DNA of 64,000 nucleotides from Cytobacillus praedii (GCF_001439605.1 NZ_LMBX01000001.1:213992-277991), one strand, 5' to 3'; shown: positions 48,346-56,764, counted from the first letter of the stretch. Notes: a model not told the origin generated them from the letters alone. Numbers and translations: made by a program.

Positions 48346-48552
48346 ATGAAAGCAGGAATTCATCCAAATTACAATAAAGCAATGGTGAAATGTGCTTGCG
48401 GTAACGAGTTCGAAACAGGGTCTGTTCAAAAAGAGATCCGTGTTGAAACTTGTTCTGAATGCCACCCATTCTATACAGGACGTCAAAAATTCGCTGAAGC
48501 TGGCGGACGTGTTGATCGTTTCAATAAAAAATACGGCATTAAGCAACAATAA
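48346..48552 (+). CDS. rpmE: 50S ribosomal protein L31 (zinc form)
   Basis: 68 residues. CACG and CSEC pairs show the zinc-containing (C+) type. Starts [16 protein letters not shown]. The ATG with AAGGAGA 8 nt upstream is used; an ATG three codons earlier is too close to the ribosome site. Zinc-form L31 acts as a zinc store that can be replaced by a non-zinc paralogue under limitation. Confidence 0.98.
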   Translation: MKAGIHPNYNKAMVKCACGNEFETGSVQKEIRVETCSECHPFYTGRQKFAEAGGRVDRFNKKYGIKQQ

Positions 48553-48560
48553 TAACAACC

Positions 48561-48594
48561 AAAACAGGCAAGTTTTCTTTCTTGCCTGTTTTTT
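48561..48594 (+). terminator. Terminator of rpmE
   Basis: The stem AAAACAGGCAAG / CTTGCCTGTTTTTT. Confidence 0.93.
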
Positions 48595-48693
48595 ATTGTC
48601 TTTCATACCTAATTATCCCCTCTAATGTGTCATTTTAAGATACTTAGAGATAATAATATAGAGTGCAACAGTGTAAGGAGGAGAGGTGAGTTC

Positions 48694-49314
48694 ATGTATG
48701 TGATGAAGCATCATGGGTGGGTGGAAGTCATTTGTGGAAGCATGTTCTCTGGAAAATCAGAGGAACTGATTCGCCGTGTGCGCAGAGCCCAATTCGCTAA
48801 ACAAAGCATTGTCGTATTTAAACCGCAAATCGACAATCGCTACAGTGATGAAGAAGTTGTTTCCCATAATGGAACTGCTTTTACAGCAATCCCGATTTCC
48901 CATTCAACCGATATTTTTCAACATATAAATTCCGAAATTGATGTGATTGCTATCGATGAAGTCCAATTTTTTGATTCAGAGGTTGTGAAGGTGATACAGC
49001 ACCTAGCTAATAGCGGCCATCGAGTGATCGCAGCCGGTCTTGATCAGGATTTCCGCGGAGAGCCATTTGGCCAGATGCCAGCTTTGATGGCAATTGCTGA
49101 ATTAGTTACAAAGCTGCAAGCTGTTTGTGCGGTGTGCGGATCGCCAGCGAGCCGTACCCAGCGACTGATTAATGGCAAACCGGCTTCCTATGATGATCCA
49201 GTTATTTTAGTTGGTGCCTCTGAAGCATACGAGCCTCGGTGCCGCCACCATCATGAAGTACCGAAATCTCCTAGTATCAGCTACGGACAGGAAACGTCAA
49301 CTTCAATTTTATAA
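48694..49314 (+). CDS. tdk: Thymidine kinase Tdk
   Basis: A 206-residue type II thymidine kinase. P-loop [14 protein letters not shown] near residue 15, IDEVQFFD, and the lasso region with the zinc cysteines [14 protein letters not shown] and CRHHHEVP. It salvages thymidine to dTMP. The ATG at 48694 (MYVMKHHGW) is chosen for AAGGAGGAGAGG upstream and agreement with the family; an opening 23 codons longer lacks support. Confidence 0.97.
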   Translation: MYVMKHHGWVEVICGSMFSGKSEELIRRVRRAQFAKQSIVVFKPQIDNRYSDEEVVSHNGTAFTAIPISHSTDIFQHINSEIDVIAIDEVQFFDSEVVKVIQHLANSGHRVIAAGLDQDFRGEPFGQMPALMAIAELVTKLQAVCAVCGSPASRTQRLINGKPASYDDPVILVGASEAYEPRCRHHHEVPKSPSISYGQETSTSIL

Positions 49315-49328
49315 TGCATATGTTAATT

Positions 49329-49357
49329 CTGTCTGAATTTGTTCAGACAGTTTTTTT
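49329..49357 (+). terminator. Terminator of tdk
   Basis: The stem CTGTCTGAA / TTCAGACAG followed by TTTTTTT. Confidence 0.93.
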
Positions 49358-49435
49358 ATGGACAAAAATTAGGTTTGGATGATAGAGCTGATAAAAACAA
49401 TTTGCATTTTTTTATTCAAGCAGGTTCAAAAAAAC

Positions 49436-49463
49436 TTGATTAAAAACCAAAATGCGATATATT
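49436..49463 (+). promoter_or_regulatory. Promoter of the transporter gene, with shared GCGATATATT motif
   Basis: TTGATT (49436-49441), 16 nt, TATATT (49458-49463). The sequence CCAAAATGCGATATATT around the -10 recurs almost unchanged at 51285-51301. Confidence 0.7.
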
Positions 49464-49512
49464 AATTATATGTAAAATTGACGAAATTATCTAACATCCG
49501 GGGTGAAATGCA

Positions 49513-50490
49513 TTGCGTCCAATCATTTTTGGTATTTTTGCTGCTTTCTTTTTTGCCTTTACTTTTATTTTAAATCGGTCCATGGAGCTTTCAGGGGGCA
49601 GCTGGATCTGGAGTGCCTCACTTCGCTATTTATTTATGGTCCCATTCCTGCTTATGATTGTTGTATGCAGGAGAAATCTGAAGCCTCTTTTGCTTGAGAT
49701 GAAAAGAAGGCCAGGTGTTTGGCTTTTATGGAGCTTTATTGGCTTTGTTTTATTCTATGCTCCATTAAGCTTTGCTGCAGCTTATGGACCTGGATGGCTT
49801 GTTGCGGGGACTTGGCAAATAACCATTATTTCAGGATCCTTGCTTGCCCCTTTATTTTTTGAGACAAAGAAAATGGAAAGTGGGTCTGTAAAGGTCCGTG
49901 GGAGAATTCCCTTTGTTGGCTTAATGATGTCTCTGCTTATCTTAATTGGGGTGGGGATCATGCAAGGGGATCAAGCAGATAGTTTGTCAGCACAAGCGTT
50001 TATGTGGGGTGTTTTACCGGTCATTCTTGCCTCCTTCGCCTATCCGCTCGGGAATCGCAAGATGATGGAGGTATGTGGGAATCGGCTGGATGCTTATCAG
50101 CGAGTCCTAGGGATGACATTAGCAAGCTTGCCCTTTTGGCTTCTTCTCTCAATTTATGGTGCGGCAGCGGTCGGTCTCCCAAGCATTGGACAAACGGTTC
50201 AATCCCTACTAGTCGCACTTTGTTCGGGTGTCATTGCAACTGTTCTCTTTTTCAAGGCAACTGACTTAGTGAAGGGGAACATGTCTAAATTGGCTGCAGT
50301 TGAAGCAACTCAGTCATTTGAAGTATTATTTGCTGTTTCTGGTGAATGGCTGATACTATCTGCGCCACTGCCAACCTTTGTATCATGGGTGGGCATGCTC
50401 CTTGTTATTATCGGCATGATTTTGCATAGTTATGTTTCCCAAAGAGAAACGCCAATCAAGCTTCCTATAGTAAAATATAAGTCAGTGTAA
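49513..50490 (+). CDS. Multidrug-resistance-type efflux transporter (DMT superfamily)
   Basis: 325 residues with about ten predicted membrane helices in two repeats, the EmrE/DMT layout. It starts MRPIIFGIFAAFFFAFTFIL and ends with a short basic tail. Substrate unknown. TTG start with GGGGTG 7 nt upstream. It lies upstream of a GntR regulator and a PLP enzyme and shares a promoter motif with both, so it may export a substrate or product of that enzyme. No counterpart at this B. subtilis position that I recall. Confidence 0.85.
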   Translation: MRPIIFGIFAAFFFAFTFILNRSMELSGGSWIWSASLRYLFMVPFLLMIVVCRRNLKPLLLEMKRRPGVWLLWSFIGFVLFYAPLSFAAAYGPGWLVAGTWQITIISGSLLAPLFFETKKMESGSVKVRGRIPFVGLMMSLLILIGVGIMQGDQADSLSAQAFMWGVLPVILASFAYPLGNRKMMEVCGNRLDAYQRVLGMTLASLPFWLLLSIYGAAAVGLPSIGQTVQSLLVALCSGVIATVLFFKATDLVKGNMSKLAAVEATQSFEVLFAVSGEWLILSAPLPTFVSWVGMLLVIIGMILHSYVSQRETPIKLPIVKYKSV

Positions 50491-50496
50491 TTTATG

Positions 50497-50526
50497 TTGA
50501 CTTTATATTGAACTGATTGATATATT
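50497..50526 (+). promoter_or_regulatory. Promoter of the GntR gene, abutting the start codon
   Basis: TTGACT (50497-50502), 18 nt, TATATT (50521-50526). Transcription would start at about 50533, the A of the ATG, so the mRNA would be leaderless. GATATATTGGTTT here is identical to 51294-51306. Confidence 0.65.
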
Positions 50527-50532
50527 GGTTTC

Positions 50533-51204
50533 ATGAAAACAATTAAAGCGATTGAACGGCCGGCACTAAGAGATCAAGTATATGATTCATTGAAGAAAGC
50601 AATTATTACATTAGAGTTAGAACCAGGTCAGCGGATAAAGGATAAGGATTTGGCAGCTGTATTTGGCGTCAGCAGAACACCTGTTAGAGAGGCGCTAAAA
50701 AGGCTTGAGGATGAAGGACTTGTTGAATCGCTGCCAGGTTCTCAAACACGGATTACAGAGATTCATTTAGAGGAGGCGAAAAACGCTTTTACCGTTGTTG
50801 CTGCTTTACATAGTTTAGCGGCACGTCTAGCAGTACCTGCTATTACTAATGAAGATATTCAATTAATGGAAGTCAGCAACTCGGAGCTGCGTAAAGCTTT
50901 GGAAGAAAAAGATGTTATTCGTGCAGTTGAAGCAGATGATCAATTTCACGCCGTTTTGCTAAAGGCATCAAGGAATGATGAAATTGAGCGGGCATTAGAT
51001 AGAATCATGCCTAAGGTCAGACGCCTTGAGTTTTCTAAATTCAGCTCAGTTGATGCTTATCAATCACTAGAAGAACATCAAGCGATCATTCTAGCTAGCC
51101 AGAAAAAGGATTCTGCATTAGCTGGTTCTTTAGTGGAGGAAAACTGGCTAAGCTTAGGAAGAATTCTTGTTGGGGAAGCGGATAGCGACTTAAATAATGG
51201 ATAA
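50533..51204 (+). CDS. GntR family regulator (FCD/FadR subfamily)
   Basis: 223 residues. N-terminal winged helix (LRDQVYDSLKKAIITLELEPG, then AVFGVSRTPVREALKRLEDEGLV, about 12-70) and a helical FCD ligand domain (EADDQFHAVLLKAS, SLEEHQAIILA). FCD regulators usually sense small organic acids and repress nearby catabolic genes. No ribosome site precedes the ATG. Monocistronic with its own terminator. Likely controls the flanking transporter and PLP enzyme genes and itself. Confidence 0.9.
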   Translation: MKTIKAIERPALRDQVYDSLKKAIITLELEPGQRIKDKDLAAVFGVSRTPVREALKRLEDEGLVESLPGSQTRITEIHLEEAKNAFTVVAALHSLAARLAVPAITNEDIQLMEVSNSELRKALEEKDVIRAVEADDQFHAVLLKASRNDEIERALDRIMPKVRRLEFSKFSSVDAYQSLEEHQAIILASQKKDSALAGSLVEENWLSLGRILVGEADSDLNNG

Positions 51205-51208
51205 TCGG

Positions 51209-51238
51209 GAGTATAACAGAGGTTATACTCTTTTTTTT
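51209..51238 (+). terminator. Terminator of the GntR gene
   Basis: The stem GAGTATAAC / GTTATACTC followed by eight T. Confidence 0.93.
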
Positions 51239-51272
51239 GGCTTTTTAATGACGGAATAATCAGATTAATATA

Positions 51273-51301
51273 TTGACCGATTATCCAGAATGCGATATAT
51301 T
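51273..51301 (+). promoter_or_regulatory. Promoter of the SHMT-like gene with shared motif
   Basis: TTGACC (51273-51278), 17 nt, TATATT (51296-51301). CCAGAATGCGATATATTGG (51283-51301 region) forms an imperfect dyad (CCA.AAT / ATATTGG) over the spacer and -10, a candidate GntR operator. Confidence 0.7.
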
Positions 51302-51444
51302 GGTTTTAATGAAGATCCTACTTCTACGTCTTTTCCAATCATGAATCCTCCCAACTTGATAGAATCATAGGTTCTTTATCTGATGCAGCGGAAAAAAAGC
51401 CATGGGTGTTTCTAAGTTAATGCAATGATCGAGGAGGAAGTAGA

Positions 51445-52788
51445 ATGAGTTCAATGACTAAAGATGTTAAAAACTATGAAATTCATGATTCTAATGTGCT
51501 GGACTGGGCAAAAGAAATGATTGAAAGAAGCAGTTCTCCACGTCTAATCCAAAAGGAAATCATCAATGCTGTCGATCGGAATGCGATTTGGAGAGGAGAA
51601 GAATGTCTCAATTTATTAGCGCCAGAAGCACCAACAAGCCCAACTGTCCGGCAATTACTTGCATCTGAGGTAGGAACAAGGGCGGCAGAAGGACATATCG
51701 GCCCAACTCAAAGATGGTTTTCTGGTACAAAGTATATTGATGAAATTGAATCTCTCTGTGTGGAGCTGCTCAAAAAGGTATTTAAAAGCAAGTATGCCGA
51801 TCATCGGTTAGTTGCAAGCATGATTGGCAATATGACTGTGTATGCTGCATTAACTAAGCCAGGGGATAATATTTTAACGATTGCACAGCAGTTTGGCGGC
51901 CACTCAAGTAATCGGTATGATGGGCCAGCAGGAATTCGCGGATTAAACATATATGATGTTCCCATGGATCCTGTTGACCTAGTCGTAAATTTGGATGAGT
52001 TTGCAAAGGCTGCTAGGGAAGTAAAGCCTAAGCTCGTCACACTCGGTGCCTCGATGACCTTATTCCCGTTTCCGCTAAAAGAAATGTCAGAGATTGTGAG
52101 TGAATGGGGCGGGAAAATATTTTTTGATGGCGCCCATCAGCTTGGTCTTATTGGCGGGGGGCAGTTCCAGGATCCTCTAAATGAAGGTGCCTGCATCATG
52201 ACTGGTTCGGCCGGAAAGACTTTCAGCGGCCCGCAGAGCGGAATCATTGTCTGGAACGATCCGGAGTTAACAAAGCCTATTTGTGACACAATTTTTCCTG
52301 CGCTTGCAGCGACACATCAAGTAAATCGGGTAGCTGCTCTAGCGGCATCTGCAGCAGAATTTTTAGCTTTTGGCAATGAGTATATGGCACAAATTGTTGC
52401 GAACGCAAAGGCGCTAGCAAAGGCACTATATAATCGAGGAATTTCTGTCCTTGGTTCCCATAAAGGCTTTACGGAAACACACCAAGTCATTCTTGATGTG
52501 AAACGATTTGGCGGCGGTTTAAATGTCGCTCATAAGCTTGCGGAAGCCAACATTATTACGAACAAAAATTTGATTCCTAGCGATAAGCCTGAGGATTGGG
52601 ATTATCCAAGCGGCTTGCGAATCGGAACCATCGAAATAACACGTTTGGGCATGAAGGAAGCGGAAATGGATATTATAGCGGACTACATTGTCAATGTATT
52701 AGAAGGAAGAGAGACAGTAACAAATATTCGTAAGCAGGTCATTGAAATGAGGTCTGGGTTTCAAAAGATACATTACTGCTTTGATTAA
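51445..52788 (+). CDS. Divergent SHMT-like PLP-dependent enzyme
   Basis: 447 residues, fold type I. It keeps the SHMT order of motifs: NLLAPEAPTSPTVRQ ([13 protein letters not shown]), RWFSGTKYIDEIE ([13 protein letters not shown]), QFGGHSS (SHGGHLTHG), DGAHQLGLI with D228 and H231, and the PLP lysine K258 in GSAGKTFSGPQSG ([11 protein letters not shown]). It is clearly not the housekeeping SHMT, which is glyA at 62.3 kb. It may be an aldolase or transaldolase on a beta-hydroxy amino acid; substrate and folate need are unknown. GAGGAGG precedes the ATG. Confidence 0.85.
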   Translation: MSSMTKDVKNYEIHDSNVLDWAKEMIERSSSPRLIQKEIINAVDRNAIWRGEECLNLLAPEAPTSPTVRQLLASEVGTRAAEGHIGPTQRWFSGTKYIDEIESLCVELLKKVFKSKYADHRLVASMIGNMTVYAALTKPGDNILTIAQQFGGHSSNRYDGPAGIRGLNIYDVPMDPVDLVVNLDEFAKAAREVKPKLVTLGASMTLFPFPLKEMSEIVSEWGGKIFFDGAHQLGLIGGGQFQDPLNEGACIMTGSAGKTFSGPQSGIIVWNDPELTKPICDTIFPALAATHQVNRVAALAASAAEFLAFGNEYMAQIVANAKALAKALYNRGISVLGSHKGFTETHQVILDVKRFGGGLNVAHKLAEANIITNKNLIPSDKPEDWDYPSGLRIGTIEITRLGMKEAEMDIIADYIVNVLEGRETVTNIRKQVIEMRSGFQKIHYCFD

Positions 52789-52798
52789 TTTTATTTGG

Positions 52799-52831
52799 AA
52801 GCCTTCTGAGTAAATCAGAAGGCTTTTTTTT
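52799..52831 (+). terminator. Terminator of the SHMT-like gene
   Basis: The stem AAGCCTTCTGA / TCAGAAGGCTT followed by a T run. Confidence 0.93.
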
Positions 52832-52849
52832 GCGTCCGGAAACTAAAAA

Positions 52850-52945
52850 TGCTCGATAAAATGGATGAAGTGCTTGATAAATTTCACAAAGTGCGAGATA
52901 AACAAGAAAAATGACTCGATAAAATGAAAAAGTTGCGTGATAACC
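52850..52945 (+). repeat. 21-nt periodic tandem array C5 (TGCTCGATAAA type)
   Basis: Cores start at 52855, 52876, 52897, 52918 and 52939: four spacings of exactly 21. Units: ATGCTCGATAAA, GTGCTTGATAAA, GTGCGAGATAAA, TGACTCGATAAA, TTGCGTGATAAC. It begins about 20 nt after the terminator and ends 37 nt before the prfA -35. Confidence 0.93.
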
Positions 52946-52981
52946 TTTGTGCCAGTTACAAATGCCTTTCTTAATTTGTTT

Positions 52982-53010
52982 TTGACGTCATCTTTCACCT
53001 ATACTATAAT
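52982..53010 (+). promoter_or_regulatory. Sigma-A promoter of prfA-prmC
   Basis: TTGACG (52982-52987), 17 nt, TATAAT (53005-53010). Leader about 100 nt. Confidence 0.85.
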
Positions 53011-53115
53011 TAGAATGTTATGGATTTGTGTATAAATGAACAAAAACAATCTACTTTATATAGACTACCCGGAAATACCATCCGAGGATTAATGGAAAAA
53101 TAGAGGTGAAATGCT

Positions 53116-54189
53116 GTGTTTGATCGTCTTCAATCAGTGGAGGACCGCTATGAAAGATTAAATGAGCTTTTGAGTGATCCGGATATTGTAAATGATCCAA
53201 AAAAATTGCGTGAGTATTCGAAAGAACAATCAGATATACAAGAGACTGTTGAGGTGTATCGCGAATATAAAGAAGTACGCGAGCAGCAGCAAGATGCAAA
53301 AGCGATGCTTGAGGAAAAATTAGATGCAGATATGCGTGAAATGGTAAAGGAAGAGCTGAGCGAGCTTGAAGAGAAGGTGGAGGACCTTGAAGCACGTCTG
53401 AAGATTCTTCTCATTCCGAAAGACCCGAATGATGATAAAAACGTTATTATGGAAATCCGTGGAGCAGCAGGCGGAGATGAAGCTGCTCTATTCGCAGGCG
53501 ATTTATACCGTATGTACAGCCGTTTTGCAGAGATGCAGGGCTGGAAAACAGAAGTAATCGATGCGAACACGACAGGTGTTGGCGGTTATAAAGAGATCAT
53601 CTTCATGATTAATGGGAATGGCGCTTATTCGAAATTGAAGTTTGAAAATGGCGCGCACCGCGTACAGCGTGTTCCTGAAACAGAGTCTGGCGGCCGTATT
53701 CATACGTCAACAGCGACTGTTGCTGTTCTTCCTGAAGCGGAAGAAGTGGAAATTGAAATTCATGACAAGGACATTCGAGTTGACACATTTGCTTCAAGCG
53801 GACCTGGCGGACAAAGTGTTAATACAACCATGTCAGCAGTCCGTCTGACACACTTGCCGACTGGAACGGTTGTTTCTTGTCAGGATGAAAAGTCGCAAAT
53901 TAAGAATAAAGAAAAGGCAATGAAAGTATTGCGTGCCCGTGTATATGATAAATTCCAGCAGGAAGCACAGGCTGAATATGACCAAGTGCGTAAATCTGCT
54001 GTTGGAACTGGGGACCGTTCTGAACGGATCCGTACGTATAACTTCCCGCAAAACCGTGTAACCGATCACCGCATTGGCTTAACGATTCAAAAGCTAGACC
54101 AAATTCTTTCAGGAAAGCTTGATGAAGTCATCGATGCACTAATCCTTGAAGAACAATCTGCGAAGCTTGAAAGTGCTTCTAATGAGTAA
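53116..54189 (+). CDS. prfA: Peptide chain release factor 1
   Basis: 357 residues. The stop-codon recognition motif PxT is PET in [14 protein letters not shown], marking RF1 (UAA/UAG); the catalytic GGQ is residues 231-233 in [13 protein letters not shown] start with GAGGTG upstream. It forms an operon with prmC, which methylates the GGQ glutamine. Confidence 0.98.
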   Translation: MFDRLQSVEDRYERLNELLSDPDIVNDPKKLREYSKEQSDIQETVEVYREYKEVREQQQDAKAMLEEKLDADMREMVKEELSELEEKVEDLEARLKILLIPKDPNDDKNVIMEIRGAAGGDEAALFAGDLYRMYSRFAEMQGWKTEVIDANTTGVGGYKEIIFMINGNGAYSKLKFENGAHRVQRVPETESGGRIHTSTATVAVLPEAEEVEIEIHDKDIRVDTFASSGPGGQSVNTTMSAVRLTHLPTGTVVSCQDEKSQIKNKEKAMKVLRARVYDKFQQEAQAEYDQVRKSAVGTGDRSERIRTYNFPQNRVTDHRIGLTIQKLDQILSGKLDEVIDALILEEQSAKLESASNE

Positions 54190-54196
54190 TGAAGCA

Positions 54197-55054
54197 ATGA
54201 AAGTATATGAAGCCCTCCATTGGGCTTCTTCTTTTTTAAAAGAGAAAAATCGGGATGAAAATGCGGGAGAATTATTGTTGCAGCATTTTATGCGTATGAA
54301 CCGTTCCAGCTTTTTAGCGTGTCTTCGCGATGAGTTGGATGCAAATATTTTCGAAGATTTTAAAAAGGCCATTCTTCTCCATGCGGAGGGGAGGCCAATT
54401 CAATATATTATTGGCTATGAAGAATTCTATGGGCGCAGCTTTCTCGTTAATGAAGATGTTCTTATTCCACGACCAGAAACAGAAGAGCTGGTTCATGGTG
54501 CCTTACAGCGAATGGATAGACTATTTGGAGGAAAGAAGACACTTGAAATAGCTGATATTGGGACAGGCAGCGGTGCGATTGCTATTACACTGAAGCTTGA
54601 AAAAACAGATTTGCAAGTAACAGCGACAGATATTTATGAGCCGACGCTAGCTTTAGCAGCAGAAAATGCAAAAGTACTAGGAGCAGACATCCAATTTGTC
54701 CAAGGGGATCTGCTGAAGCCGTTAATCTCCAGCGGGAAAAAGTTCGATGCTGTTATTTCAAATCCTCCATATATTCCAATCAGTGATAAGGAATGGATGT
54801 CAGAGGTCGTTTTAGAGCATGAACCCCATCGTGCATTGTTTGCTGGTACGGATGGTCTTGATATATACAAAAGGTTAATCAATTCACTGCCTGAAGTATT
54901 AAAGAATGAGGTGCTAGTTGGTTTTGAAGTCGGGGCAGGGCAAAGCCAGGCAGTCGCAGAATTACTTGTGCAGACTTTTCCACAGGCAGATATTGAAATT
55001 GTGCATGACATAAACGGCAAAGACCGAATTGTCTTCGCCACGATCCGGTGTTAG
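54197..55054 (+). CDS. prmC: Release factor glutamine methyltransferase PrmC
   Basis: 285 residues. N-terminal helical domain, then RPETEELV, the SAM motif [15 protein letters not shown] and the catalytic NPPY in [10 protein letters not shown]. It methylates the GGQ glutamine of RF1 and RF2. ATG at 54197 matches the B. subtilis start (MKxxEALxWASS); ATG at 54182, overlapping prfA by 8 nt, is also possible. Neither has a strong ribosome site, so translation is probably coupled to prfA. Confidence 0.95.
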   Translation: MKVYEALHWASSFLKEKNRDENAGELLLQHFMRMNRSSFLACLRDELDANIFEDFKKAILLHAEGRPIQYIIGYEEFYGRSFLVNEDVLIPRPETEELVHGALQRMDRLFGGKKTLEIADIGTGSGAIAITLKLEKTDLQVTATDIYEPTLALAAENAKVLGADIQFVQGDLLKPLISSGKKFDAVISNPPYIPISDKEWMSEVVLEHEPHRALFAGTDGLDIYKRLINSLPEVLKNEVLVGFEVGAGQSQAVAELLVQTFPQADIEIVHDINGKDRIVFATIRC

Positions 55055-55113
55055 GCACTATTCCTGGATATCCGCGTATGCGCGAACGAATGGACTTAGT
55101 TTAAAGAAGTAAC

Positions 55114-55156
55114 TGCCGCAGAAGAGCGAATATAACAGATTTGCTCTTCTGCGGCA
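55114..55156. terminator. Long perfect hairpin after prmC
   Basis: 14-nt perfect arms TGCCGCAGAAGAGC / GCTCTTCTGCGGCA with a 15-nt loop. A T run starts only 8 nt later (CACTTTTTTT). Probably the prfA-prmC transcript end. Confidence 0.65.
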
Positions 55157-55236
55157 CTGGTCACTTTTTTTAATTTTAGTAGTTTAAGATTCTGTCATTT
55201 TGTCCACACTGGGTTAGTGAAGGGGCGGTGTCAGAA

Positions 55237-56004
55237 TTGAAAACAAAAATTATCGTGAATTTATATATTATTATTCTATGCTTAGGAACGATAGCAAGTC
55301 TATATATGCCGAAAAACGAGGTGATAGCGGATGAGCCGCTTGTCATACCGAATGAGGCTATTAGGCTGCGGATTCTAGCAAATAGTGATAGTGAATCGGA
55401 CCAGGCGCTTAAGAGGCTTGTCAGGGATGCGGTCAATGCGGAAATTACAGAGTGGGTAGCAGAATTAACGTCAATTGAAGAGGCACGTAATTTAATTCGC
55501 TCACGTCTGCCAGAGATTCAGAAAATAGCAGAAAGTGTAGTCGAAAGGAAACAATTATCACAGTCTGTAACAGCTGAATTCGGAAAGGTAGACTTTCCTA
55601 CAAAACTGTATGGACAGTTCCTATATCCAGCTGGAGAGTATGAAGCTATTTTAATCACTCTTGGAGACGGAAATGGAGCCAACTGGTGGTGTGTATTATT
55701 TCCGCCGCTATGCTTTCTGGATTTTTCAAACGGTGTGGCAGTAAGTGATGGCTTTGAAGGAGAAAAGGCAGAACAGGTTATTGCTGAACCAGAGGTAAAG
55801 GCAGCGAATAAGATCGAAACAGAAACAGCAGAAATAACAGAAGAGAAAAAGGAAGAGCCGGAACTAGTAATAGAGGAAAAAGAAGAAGTAGAAGAAAAAG
55901 AAGAGATAGAAGAGGAAGAACCTCCTGTATATGTAGAAGAAGATGAGCAGCCGGTAGAAGTGAAGTTTTTCATTAAAGAGCTTTGGGATAACCTATTTAG
56001 CTGA
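55237..56004 (+). CDS. spoIIR: Stage II sporulation protein SpoIIR
   Basis: 255 residues. A signal peptide or anchor (about 1-22), the conserved secreted domain (EAIRLRILANSDS, DAVNAEITEWV, FGKVDFPTKLYGQFLYPAGEYEA, GANWWCVLFPPLCFLDF), then about 75 acidic residues rich in Glu and Lys, ending EVKFFIKELWDNLFS. SpoIIR is made in the forespore and triggers SpoIIGA to process pro-sigma-E in the mother cell. TTG at 55237 is chosen (AGGGG 11 nt upstream); GTG at 55228 overlaps the ribosome site. No sigma-F promoter could be assigned with confidence. Confidence 0.93.
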   Translation: MKTKIIVNLYIIILCLGTIASLYMPKNEVIADEPLVIPNEAIRLRILANSDSESDQALKRLVRDAVNAEITEWVAELTSIEEARNLIRSRLPEIQKIAESVVERKQLSQSVTAEFGKVDFPTKLYGQFLYPAGEYEAILITLGDGNGANWWCVLFPPLCFLDFSNGVAVSDGFEGEKAEQVIAEPEVKAANKIETETAEITEEKKEEPELVIEEKEEVEEKEEIEEEEPPVYVEEDEQPVEVKFFIKELWDNLFS

Positions 56005-56034
56005 AAGCCTTGGGTGTGTACAAGGCTTTTTTTT
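56004..56034 (+). terminator. Terminator of spoIIR
   Basis: The stem AAAGCCTTG / CAAGGCTTT followed by a T run; starts at the stop codon. Confidence 0.9.
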
Positions 56035-56067
56035 ATAAAATAAGAAAGTATAACTTTGGAGTTGGAG

Positions 56068-56232
56068 AATTGTCTAGCGCAAGCGTCCTATCGCCTATCA
56101 AACTTCAGGTCCCCTCCGCAACGATTGCGTCAACATCGGTTTGCTCTCGCTCACCGTGTTTCCTATATCGAAAGAACCGGCCCTTCTAGTTTGTACGGCG
56201 ATGACCAAGGCGCTTGCGCTTTTCTTATTAAA
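56068..56232 (+). repeat. Dispersed repeat B copy (B6)
   Basis: It starts TTGTCTAGCGCAAGCGTCC and contains TATCAAACTTCAGGTCCCC and GCGTCAACATCGG. It ends GCGCTTGCGCTTTTCTTA. The ends are inverted (AGCGCAAGCG / CGCTTGCGCT). It is the closest relative of B2b. Confidence 0.85.
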
Positions 56233-56299
56233 AACAGTTCTACTTTCTCTATTTTTCCATATTCATAGAAGTAGAATATGAAAAATGGGGTGGGTCGAA

Positions 56300-56743
56300 A
56301 TGGAAACTATCATTCGCTGCGCACAAATAGAGGATATTACGAGATTGGAGTTATTCTTAGAAGAGGCAGGATTAAGCAAGGATGGGGTGCAAGCGTCCAT
56401 AGATTACTTTTTAGTCATGGAGAATCATGCGGAAGAAATGAAAGCCACACTTGGGATAGAGCCGTTTGGAAAGGTGGGGCTGCTTCGTTCGCTTGCAATA
56501 AGGCCGGATCTTACGGAAAAAGATTTATATCTTCTTTTTGAGCAAATATTCATTTTAGCCCGGGACAGACAGCTAACGACATTATATTTAGCCTCCAATA
56601 AAAAGAGTTCACTTGAAATATTCAGCTTGATTGGATTTACTGAGGAAATAATAGAAAACTTGCCTGCAGAGCTTTTTCAATCTGAACATGTAAAGCACAT
56701 TTTAACTGTGGACAACTCCTTCTTTTTGAAAATATCTATCTAA
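56300..56743 (+). CDS. GNAT-family N-acetyltransferase (YwlB-like)
   Basis: 147 residues with a GNAT-like layout (IRCAQIEDITRLELFLEEAG near the start; LLRSLAIRPDL as the CoA-binding strand region; LYLASNKKSSLEIFSLIGFTE near the end). The pyrophosphate-binding Q/RxxGxG/A motif is not intact, so activity is uncertain. B. subtilis ywlB is at the same place. ATG at 56300 is chosen for GGGGTGGG upstream; an ATG five codons earlier overlaps that site. Confidence 0.7.
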   Translation: METIIRCAQIEDITRLELFLEEAGLSKDGVQASIDYFLVMENHAEEMKATLGIEPFGKVGLLRSLAIRPDLTEKDLYLLFEQIFILARDRQLTTLYLASNKKSSLEIFSLIGFTEEIIENLPAELFQSEHVKHILTVDNSFFLKISI

Positions 56744-56764
56744 ATTGTGGGTATCTTTCCAAAG

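Noticed and set aside
52850..52945. CRISPR array
   Set aside because: The 21-nt periodic units are degenerate, with a conserved core of only about 6 nt and no unique spacers of 30 nt or more; no cas gene is present.
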